This document shows positions 55,616 through 64,000 of a stretch of 64,000 nucleotides of DNA, piece by piece. The position numbers were made by a program, and so were the translations under genes. The stretch spans positions 129,356 through 193,355 of the forward strand of contig CACMKW010000002.1 in assembly GCA_902614395.1 (NCBI GenBank), written 5' to 3'. Below the pieces are notes generated by a model, which was not told the DNA's origin, searched no databases, and worked only from the letters and a program-made list of their open reading frames with translations. The stretch comes from an uncultured Alphaproteobacteria bacterium (GTDB lineage: Bacteria; Pseudomonadota; Alphaproteobacteria; HIMB59; GCA-002718135). Each line of letters starts with the position of its first letter. The stretch's first letter is position 1.

Positions 55616-56093
55616 TAAAGTCGTATTCTTTATAACATTCTTCTATCGAGTTCTTTGTATTTATAAGTTCTCCCAAAGAGTCTCGAAATTCAAAATATTC
55701 TACCCTCTTAATATTTGAATTTATATTAAAGAAAATAAATAATCTGCATGAGCTACTATCATATCGCATCATATGCACTGAGCCATCAGATCGTGCTAAA
55801 TTAGGCTGTCCTAGTTTTTGTTTTATCTCAGCAAGTTGTTTTCCCATGAAATTTATTTCTGAGATTTTTTGTTGCTCCTTAACTATAGTTTTTTCCTCTT
55901 CTTTTTCTTCAGTGATAATTTGTCGTTCTTCAACAATAGTTTTATCTTCAATAATTTCTGGCTCTTTTTTTGTAATAGTTTCCTCAACTTTGTCTTTTAC
56001 AACGGCCCCAACTTTAACAACTTCTCTTCCAACTTCAATAGTCGTACAGCTAGATAAAAACACTAATGTTAAAAAATAAATTGATAACCGCAT
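55608..56093 (-). CDS. Lipoprotein with E/K-rich linker, unknown function
   Basis: 161 residues from the ATG at 56093 (MRLSIYFLTLVFLSSCTTIE); the frame extends five codons upstream. The lipobox is LSSC (Cys16). A long charged linker (about residues 40-85) repeats I-x-E-E/K-type units. The C-terminal part has GKQLAEIKQKLGQPNLARSD and HMMRYDSSSCRLFIFFN, resembling the small BamE/SmpA-like or OmpA-assembly-type modules found in alphaproteobacterial lipoproteins. No firm family call. Its 3' end overlaps pyc by 8 bp, and it is divergent from upp, 35 bp away. Confidence 0.6.
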   Translation of the reverse strand: MRLSIYFLTLVFLSSCTTIEVGREVVKVGAVVKDKVEETITKKEPEIIEDKTIVEERQIITEEKEEEKTIVKEQQKISEINFMGKQLAEIKQKLGQPNLARSDGSVHMMRYDSSSCRLFIFFNINSNIKRVEYFEFRDSLGELINTKNSIEECYKEYDFTS

Positions 56094-56128
56094 TGCTCTT
56101 AGTGGCATTTCTATATATGTAATCGCAT

Positions 56129-56749
56129 ATGATTACAGTAATTAAATCACCATTCGTTCAATACAAACTAACAATTTTACGAAATAAAAAAACATCAAAT
56201 ACTGTTTTTAGACAAACTATGAATGAAATAAGCTACCTCATTGCTTCTGATGTTCTTCAATACGTTCCCTTTAAAAAACAAACAATTGAAACACCTCTAA
56301 AAAAAATGAGTGGTACAGTCTTGGGTCAATCCATAATTTTGGTCCCAATTTTACGTGCCGGTTTAGGGTTACTTGAGGGGTTTGCAAAATTTTTACCGGA
56401 AGCTGAAAAAGGTCACATAGGTTTATACCGCGACGAACAAACTTATGAACCTGTAGAATACCTCTTTAAACTTCCAAGAGTTAAAAATAAAAAAGTGTTA
56501 ATTCTAGATCCAATGTTGGCGACAGGTAATTCTTCAATTGCTGCAATAAATTTAATAAAAAACAAAGGCGTTAATATTAAAGATATATTTTTAGTGTCTT
56601 TGCTAGCTGCTCCTGAGGGTATTAAAAATATTCAAAAAAAGCAAAAAGGCATTCATATATTCACTTGCAACATTGATGCTAAATTGAATAAAAATAAGTT
56701 CATTGTACCGGGCTTAGGTGACGCAGGCGATAGGTATATGGGTACTTGA
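56129..56749 (+). CDS. upp: Uracil phosphoribosyltransferase
   Basis: 206 residues. It makes UMP from uracil and PRPP. Seen are TVLGQSIILVPILRAGLGLL, EQTYEPVEYLFKLP and the PRPP loop ILDPMLATGNSSIAAI, with FIVPGLGDAGDRYMGT closing the active site. The opening PFVQYKLTILRNKKTSN is the family start. It sits directly upstream of a nucleoside-type ABC importer, which suggests salvage of imported nucleosides or nucleobases. Confidence 0.97.
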   Translation: MITVIKSPFVQYKLTILRNKKTSNTVFRQTMNEISYLIASDVLQYVPFKKQTIETPLKKMSGTVLGQSIILVPILRAGLGLLEGFAKFLPEAEKGHIGLYRDEQTYEPVEYLFKLPRVKNKKVLILDPMLATGNSSIAAINLIKNKGVNIKDIFLVSLLAAPEGIKNIQKKQKGIHIFTCNIDAKLNKNKFIVPGLGDAGDRYMGT

Positions 56750-56866
56750 AGTTATCCATAAAAAATCCTATTATTTACCCATAATCTCATTTTTTAATGC
56801 ATTTTTTTATCAAGAAAATGTTATCAATGGGATATCTATAATTCATATTTAAGGGGGATTTTTGGT

Positions 56867-57844
56867 ATGAAGAAAATTTTAAGTATTTTTTCAGTTTCTT
56901 TCGCTCTTGTCTTCTCTTCAAGTGCGTTCGCAAACACGATAGGAGTTGTTTATGACTCTGGTGGAAAATTTGACAAATCATTTAACGAGTTAGCATTCAA
57001 TACAGCTGAGAGAGTTGTTAATGAACTTGGCTGGGGTATGATTGAGTTTGAATCTGCAAACGACAATCAGATCGAGCAGGGTATGCGTAAGATTGCTGAT
57101 AGAGGAGCAACAATGATCGTAGGAATGGGATTTGCTCAAGCTGATGCAGTTGCAGCAGTTTCAGCTGATTACCCAGATATAAAATTTGTTGCAGTTGATG
57201 TTTGTTGGTTAGACGATCCAAATAATAATATTTATCAAGCTTGCTATAAAGAACATGAAGGTTCATTCTTAGTTGGAATGATGGCTGCTATGGCCTCTAA
57301 AAGTGGAACAATAGGTTTCGTTGGTGGAATGGATATTCCTCTGATTAGAAAATTCCAAGGTGGTTATGAGCAAGGTGCACAATATGTAAATCCAGATATA
57401 ACTGTTTTAGCTAATATGACTGGAACTACAAACGAGGCATGGAATAACCCAACAAAAGGTGCAGAATTAACAAAAGCTCAAATTGATGGTGGTGCTGATG
57501 TTGTATACCAAGCTGCTGGTGGAACAGGTATTGGTGTTCTTCAAGCTGCCGCTGATGCCGGCATTATGGGTATTGGAGTTGACTCTAATCAAAACTGGAT
57601 GCACCCAGGTAACATGTTAACATCAATGTTGAAGAGATTAGATCTAACAATTTTTGAACAAGCTAAAAATGTTGAGTCAGGCAGATTTGAATCTGGCATA
57701 AACATTCTTGGTCTTTCAGAAGGAATGGTTGGTTATGCAACTGAAGATGGAATGGTAACATCTGAAATGGCTGCTGCCGCAGATGCTGCTGCTGCAGATA
57801 TTGCGAGCGGTGCTCTAGTTGTTGCTGACTGGTCACAAGAGTAG
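56867..57844 (+). CDS. BMP-family nucleoside-binding periplasmic protein
   Basis: 325 residues. Signal peptide 1-22 (cut after SSAFA) with no lipobox, so the protein is a free periplasmic binding protein. The BMP (PnrA/Med) family opening IGVVYDSGGKFDKSFNELAF is clear, followed by FVAVDVCWLD, GSFLVGMMAA, IGFVGGMDIPLIRKFQGGYE and VDSNQNW. Members bind purine and related nucleosides. It is strongly expressed by the look of its GGGGG ribosome-binding site and less A/T-biased codons. First gene of the importer operon. Confidence 0.92.
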   Translation: MKKILSIFSVSFALVFSSSAFANTIGVVYDSGGKFDKSFNELAFNTAERVVNELGWGMIEFESANDNQIEQGMRKIADRGATMIVGMGFAQADAVAAVSADYPDIKFVAVDVCWLDDPNNNIYQACYKEHEGSFLVGMMAAMASKSGTIGFVGGMDIPLIRKFQGGYEQGAQYVNPDITVLANMTGTTNEAWNNPTKGAELTKAQIDGGADVVYQAAGGTGIGVLQAAADAGIMGIGVDSNQNWMHPGNMLTSMLKRLDLTIFEQAKNVESGRFESGINILGLSEGMVGYATEDGMVTSEMAAAADAAAADIASGALVVADWSQE

Positions 57845-57890
57845 ATACTAAAATAAATATTTGGTGAGACCAAAGATTAATAAATAATTT

Positions 57891-59411
57891 ATGGTCTCAC
57901 CTATCTTAGAATTAACGAATATAAATAAATCATTTGGTCATGTTCAGGCCAACAAAAATATTAATCTCAAAATAAATAAAGGAACAATTCACGGCATAAT
58001 TGGAGAAAACGGAGCAGGTAAATCTACTTTGATGAGTATAGTCTTTGGTCTTTACCAAGCTAATTCGGGTTCAATTAAGATTAATGGAAAAGAAATTAAT
58101 TTAAGATCACCAAGAGATTCAATAATAAACGGCATTGGAATGGTTCACCAACATTTTATGTTGGTAGAAAATTTTACTGTACTTGAAAATATAATTCTTG
58201 GTTTTGAAGGTGAAACAGTATTTGGAGAAAAATTACAAAAGGCAAAAGAAGATTTAGAAAAATTATGTCAAACATATAATTTTAATATTGATCTTGATGC
58301 TACTATTTCAGATTTATCAGTAGGTTTTCGTCAAAGAGTGGAAATATTAAAATCTTTATACAGAGGAGCAGAAATTTTAATTCTTGATGAGCCAACAGGA
58401 GTTCTTACACCTCAAGAAGTTGATGAGTTATTTAAAATTCTACGATCATTAAAAGATGAAGGCAAAACCATAGTATTAATTACGCATAAATTAATTGAAA
58501 TAATGGATTTAACAAGCGAAGTATCAGTGATGCGTCAAGGCGAAATGGTTGGGCATACAAAAACTGAAGATACAAGCAAAGAACAACTAGCCGAAATGAT
58601 GGTAGGAAGAAGCGTCTTACTTAGAGTTGATAAAAAAGAAATAAAAAAAGGGGAGACCATTTTCAAAGTTAATAATCTTTCAGTCAAAGACGATCTAGAT
58701 GTAACGCGTGTAAAAGATGTAAACTTAGAAATATGTTCTGGAGAAATTTTGGGTATTGCTGGTGTAACTGGTAATGGACAAACTGAATTATTAGAAGCAC
58801 TTTCTGGGATTAGAAAAGTAGAGTCTGGAAACATTGAATTATTTGGTGAAAAAATTTCTGATCAGAATAATTTCTTAAACCCAAGAATGCTTAAAGAAAA
58901 AGGTTTAGCACATGTACCTGAAGACAGGCAAAGAATGGGTTTAATAAGTGATTTCAAGGCTCATGAAAATTTAATTTTTGGTTATCATGATCAAGAGCCA
59001 TATTCAAAATCTGCAATTTTGAACAATAAAGAAATTACTGAATATTCAAATAAGGTTATGCAAGAATATGATGTCAGACCTAATTCTCCAAACTTAATAA
59101 CATCTAATTTTTCAGGAGGTAATCAACAAAAAATTATTTTGAGTAGAGAGCTTAATGAAAATCCAAAAGTTCTTTTAGTGGGGCAACCAACAAGAGGTGT
59201 AGATATTGGAGCAATCGAGTTTATTCATCAACGTCTTATTGATATGAGAGATAAAGGTGCAGCAATACTATTAGCATCAGTTGAGTTAGATGAAATCCTA
59301 TCCTTATCTGACAGAATAATCGTTATGTTTGATGGAAAAATTGTTGGAGAAAAGGAAAATAAAAATGTTACTGATCGTGAACTAGGATTGCTAATGGCTG
59401 GTGTTGCATAA
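57891..59411 (+). CDS. Nucleoside ABC importer, double ATPase subunit
   Basis: 506 residues with two ABC domains. The first has Walker A GENGAGKST (38-46), signature LSVGFRQRVEIL and Walker B ILILDEPTGVLTP. The second has a GVTGNGQTELLEAL loop where the Walker lysine is absent, the normal form of RbsA/NupA-type subunits, and signature FSGGNQQKIILSREL. It powers the two permeases downstream. It overlaps the next gene by one base. Confidence 0.95.
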   Translation: MVSPILELTNINKSFGHVQANKNINLKINKGTIHGIIGENGAGKSTLMSIVFGLYQANSGSIKINGKEINLRSPRDSIINGIGMVHQHFMLVENFTVLENIILGFEGETVFGEKLQKAKEDLEKLCQTYNFNIDLDATISDLSVGFRQRVEILKSLYRGAEILILDEPTGVLTPQEVDELFKILRSLKDEGKTIVLITHKLIEIMDLTSEVSVMRQGEMVGHTKTEDTSKEQLAEMMVGRSVLLRVDKKEIKKGETIFKVNNLSVKDDLDVTRVKDVNLEICSGEILGIAGVTGNGQTELLEALSGIRKVESGNIELFGEKISDQNNFLNPRMLKEKGLAHVPEDRQRMGLISDFKAHENLIFGYHDQEPYSKSAILNNKEITEYSNKVMQEYDVRPNSPNLITSNFSGGNQQKIILSRELNENPKVLLVGQPTRGVDIGAIEFIHQRLIDMRDKGAAILLASVELDEILSLSDRIIVMFDGKIVGEKENKNVTDRELGLLMAGVA

Positions 59412-60532
59412 TGAGTAATATTGTAGTCGATAAATCAAAAGTTCCATGGTGGGTCTCTAATGTTATTGTTCCATTAGTAAACTTAACATTAGCGTTATTA
59501 GTTTCAGGACTTTTTGTTTTTATTGCAGGTGAAAATCCAATAGAGGCTGTTAAGTTAATTATTTATGGATCATTTGGTTATATCCAAGGATTTGCTTATA
59601 CACTTTATTACACAACAAATTTTATTTTTACTGGGCTAGCTTTTGCTGTGGCTTTTCACTGTAGATTATTTAATATTGGAGGAGAGGGTCAAGCATACAT
59701 AGGCGGCCTAGGTGTTTTTTTAGTAGCAATAAATTTAAGTTTTCTTCCTGTTCCAATCGTTTGGCTTTTGGCAATCTTTGGTGCATTTTTATTTGGTGCA
59801 GCATGGGCTTACATACCAGCTTATCTTCAATCAAAAAGAGGAAGCCATGTAGTAATCACAACAATAATGTTTAATTTTATTGCTTCATCTTTAATGATTT
59901 TCTTACTTGTAGATGTGATTAGAGATACAAATCAAATGGCACCTCATACAGTAAAGCTTCCAGAAGAAATTTGGTTACCGAGCTTTGAAGCATTCTCTGG
60001 AATTCTTGGAATAAAAATAAGATATTCACCCCTCAACCTGACTTTTTTATTAGCAATTGCATCATTGTTCTTTGTTTGGTTTTTAGTTTGGAAAACTAAA
60101 TGGGGTTATGAAATGCGAGCAGTAGGACACAATACTCAAGCAGCAATTTATGCAGGTATATCACCTCATAAAAATATTATCATCGCGATGTGTATTTCTG
60201 GAGGTTTAGCAGGTCTACTTGGCGTCAATGAAATTCTTGGTGTAAGCCATAAAATTCAAGCAGGCTTTCCAGCAGGATATGGATTTACAGGAATTGCAGT
60301 TGCACTAATGGGAAGAAATCATCCGATTGGTATTTTACCAGCAGCTTTTTTATTTGGAATTTTATACCAAGGAGGTTCAGAAGTTACATTCGAAATGCCG
60401 AACATAACTAGATACATGTTTGTTGCTGTTCAAGGATTAATAATATTATTTAGTGGTGCATTAGAAAATCTTTTTAGACCACAAATAGAAAGCTTTTTTG
60501 TTAGAAGACTTAATAGAGAGGTAAATGCGTAA
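59411..60532 (+). CDS. Nucleoside ABC importer permease 1
   Basis: 373 residues, about nine to ten membrane helices of the BPD_transp_2 (LivH/RbsC-like) family, with FNIGGEGQAYIGGLG, RGSHVVITTIMFNFIASSLM and GFTGIAVALMGRNHPIGIL. This is the NupB/YufP-type subunit that pairs with the next gene. It overlaps the ATPase gene by one base and the second permease by one base (TAATG), so all three are coupled. Confidence 0.94.
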   Translation: MSNIVVDKSKVPWWVSNVIVPLVNLTLALLVSGLFVFIAGENPIEAVKLIIYGSFGYIQGFAYTLYYTTNFIFTGLAFAVAFHCRLFNIGGEGQAYIGGLGVFLVAINLSFLPVPIVWLLAIFGAFLFGAAWAYIPAYLQSKRGSHVVITTIMFNFIASSLMIFLLVDVIRDTNQMAPHTVKLPEEIWLPSFEAFSGILGIKIRYSPLNLTFLLAIASLFFVWFLVWKTKWGYEMRAVGHNTQAAIYAGISPHKNIIIAMCISGGLAGLLGVNEILGVSHKIQAGFPAGYGFTGIAVALMGRNHPIGILPAAFLFGILYQGGSEVTFEMPNITRYMFVAVQGLIILFSGALENLFRPQIESFFVRRLNREVNA

Positions 60533-61503
60533 TGGAATTTTTATCTGATATTGCTTCTTTAATTAATTCTACTTTAAGAATATCTACACCTTTAGTTTTT
60601 GCAGCAATGGCTGGTATATTTGCCGAAAGATCTGGGGTAATAGATTTTAGTTTAGAAGGTAAAATGCTTATGGCAGCATTTGTGGCAGCTGTTGGTTCAT
60701 ACTATTTAGGTAACCCGTGGTTAGGTTTATTATTAGCGATAATTGTATGCGTGTGTTTATCAATGTTACATGGATTTGCCTCGGTAACCCACAAAGGTGA
60801 TCAAGTAGTATCATGTGTTGCTATAAATATTTTAATTATTGGTTTAACAACTGCTTTAGCAGCTGCCTGGTTTGGGCAAGCAGGTCTGACGCCAACATTA
60901 AATGAAGATCAGCGTTTTTTAGAAATTCATCTTCCTTTTGCTGATGCACTAAGAGACATTCCGGTTATTGGAACACTTTATAGTGATATATTAAGCGGTC
61001 ATTATGTTTTTGTTTATTTAGCATATCTTTCTGTCCCATTGGTCTTTTGGATAGTATTTAAAACTAGTTTTGGTTTGCGTCTAAGAGCAGTCGGAGAAAA
61101 TCCAAGTGCAGTAGATACTGCTGGAATCAATGTCTTTACAATGAGATATAAAGCGCTAGCAATCAATGGAGTGTTAATTGCTTTTGCGGGAGCTCATTTA
61201 TCAACTGCTGTTAATGCAAATTTCTTCAGAGAAATGTCAGCTGGTAGAGGATACTTAGCACTAGCAGCAATGATCTTTGGAAAATGGCACCCTAAAACAG
61301 CTCTAATTGCTTGCTTACTCTTTGGATTTACAGATGCTCTTCAAATCAGATTGCAAGGTGTTGAATTACCTGCAATTGGCGAGATACCTGTTCAATTAAT
61401 ACAAGCTCTTCCATACATATTAACAGTAGTATTACTTGCTGGTTTTGTGGGAAAAGCAATTGCGCCTAATGCTATTGGACAACCTTACATTAAAGAAAGA
61501 TAA
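60532..61503 (+). CDS. Nucleoside ABC importer permease 2
   Basis: 323 residues, NupC/YufQ-type permease with about eight to nine helices. RISTPLVFAAMAGIFAERSG, VIDFSLEGKMLMAAF, HKGDQVVSCVAINILIIGLT and RGYLALAAMIFGKWHP are the family marks. It closes the BMP-ATPase-permease-permease operon. Together with upp upstream it supports uptake and salvage of nucleosides. Confidence 0.94.
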   Translation: MEFLSDIASLINSTLRISTPLVFAAMAGIFAERSGVIDFSLEGKMLMAAFVAAVGSYYLGNPWLGLLLAIIVCVCLSMLHGFASVTHKGDQVVSCVAINILIIGLTTALAAAWFGQAGLTPTLNEDQRFLEIHLPFADALRDIPVIGTLYSDILSGHYVFVYLAYLSVPLVFWIVFKTSFGLRLRAVGENPSAVDTAGINVFTMRYKALAINGVLIAFAGAHLSTAVNANFFREMSAGRGYLALAAMIFGKWHPKTALIACLLFGFTDALQIRLQGVELPAIGEIPVQLIQALPYILTVVLLAGFVGKAIAPNAIGQPYIKER

Positions 61504-61558
61504 TTAAATATTTATTTAAAAAAAATTCCTATATACTTTATTTTTACTAGGAGAAAAC

Positions 61559-61879
61559 ATGTCAATACTAGAAAAATACATGAAGGTTTTTAATGAAAAA
61601 GATGAAGCAGGAATGAACGAAATTATCCATGATGATTTCAAATTTACAATGCATTCTAGTGGAAATGTTTTATCAAAGTCCGACGTTATAGGCTGGGCTA
61701 TGAGTGACGACATTAATGATGATAAGTCCAGAATTGTATACGAAAATGACGAGATTGGGATACATCACTCTTTCGTTACTTTTAAAGATGGCAACACCCA
61801 AGCTGTGATGGCAGTATATAAATATAAAGATGGCAAAATAATTTCATTAGAAACTGGAGCTACCAATATGCCAAAATAA
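61559..61879 (+). CDS. Small NTF2/SnoaL-like protein
   Basis: 106 residues with an AGGAGA ribosome-binding site at good spacing. ILEKYMKVFNEKDEAGMNEI followed by HDDFKFTMHSSGNVL and SFVTFKDGNTQAVMAVYKYK gives the helix-helix-strand pattern of the NTF2-like/SnoaL fold. No catalytic pair is certain. It lies 55 bp after the nucleoside importer and may be in the same transcript, ending at the shared terminator. The substrate is unknown. Confidence 0.7.
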   Translation: MSILEKYMKVFNEKDEAGMNEIIHDDFKFTMHSSGNVLSKSDVIGWAMSDDINDDKSRIVYENDEIGIHHSFVTFKDGNTQAVMAVYKYKDGKIISLETGATNMPK

Positions 61880-61880
61880 A

Positions 61881-61907
61881 AAAAGTGGAACTCTTAGTTC
61901 CACTTTT
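61881..61907. terminator. Bidirectional intrinsic terminator
   Basis: AAAAGTGGAACT (61881-61892) and AGTTCCACTTTT (61896-61907) form a perfect 12-bp stem with a CTT loop. The A-run on one side and T-run on the other serve both strands, so it can end the NTF2-like/importer transcript and the convergent katG transcript. Confidence 0.92.
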
Positions 61908-61926
61908 AAATTAATTTAAATTATTT

Positions 61927-64000
<2,074 letters not shown>

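Noticed and set aside
56750..56866. Purine riboswitch ahead of the nucleoside importer
   Set aside because: The leader lacks the paired stems and conserved junction sequences of known purine riboswitches.

Overview
The window looks like a chromosomal segment of a streamlined, very AT-rich marine alphaproteobacterium of the SAR11/Pelagibacterales or HIMB59/AEGEAN-169 kind. The evidence is gene order and content: parB-parA-rsmG-mnmG-mnmE-rho facing maf-aroE-coaE-dnaQ-tim44-smr, hslVU beside a his operon, rdgB-rph facing hrcA-grpE-dnaK-dnaJ-dapB, plus retinal-precursor genes, tiny intergenic gaps and many overlapping genes. No marker gene fixes the lineage exactly, so the assignment is inference.

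Layout. 1-3665 is an accessory stretch: a Sel1/TPR-type secreted protein, two proteins of unknown function, and spacers carrying short repeats and palindromes. It ends at a tRNA-Gly(GCC) gene. 3795-8043 (minus strand) is a crtI-crtB-crtY-blh operon for making beta-carotene and cleaving it to retinal; crtE and a rhodopsin are not in the window. 8101-14092 carries prdX, a CnoX-like thioredoxin, a LON-domain protein, a Ubi hydroxylase, ftsK and lolA, followed on the minus strand by a degenerate response regulator and yggS. A porin gene with an unusually structured leader and a strong terminator lies at 15477-16520. 16612-21160 is lipoprotein-leuS-lptE-holA.

21150-32497 reads as the replication-origin neighbourhood. 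parB, parA, rsmG, mnmG, mnmE and rho run leftward, and maf, aroE, coaE, dnaQ, tim44, a lysozyme and smr run rightward, away from a gap of about 420 bp (17% G+C over 27901-28260) that contains repeated motifs. Two parS-like TTTCACGTGAAA sites lie beside and inside mnmE. This fits oriC at about 27.9-28.27 kb with ParABS segregation sites 2.5-3 kb away.

32494-37742 (minus) holds a DUF3108 protein, a GT39-type glycosyltransferase and a tandem PAP2 phosphatase (possibly an envelope-lipid modification set), then hslU-hslV. 37824-41718 is hisB-hisH-(GNAT)-hisA-hisF-hisE-hinT. Next come a BON lipoprotein, rsmI, an LpoA-like lipoprotein, rdgB and rph. The hrcA-grpE-dnaK-dnaJ-dapB chaperone operon has a sigma32-like promoter before dnaK. 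A DUF2244 protein and pyruvate carboxylase follow; pyc has a possible leader peptide. 55608-61503 contains a lipoprotein, upp and a BMP-type nucleoside ABC importer, which together suggest nucleoside/nucleobase salvage. A small NTF2-like protein, a shared terminator and katG, which runs off the right edge, close the window.

Several start codons given here differ from the longest open frame because a better-placed ATG or ribosome-binding site exists; these cases are explained in the entries. Function calls come from motif and synteny reading by eye, with no database search.
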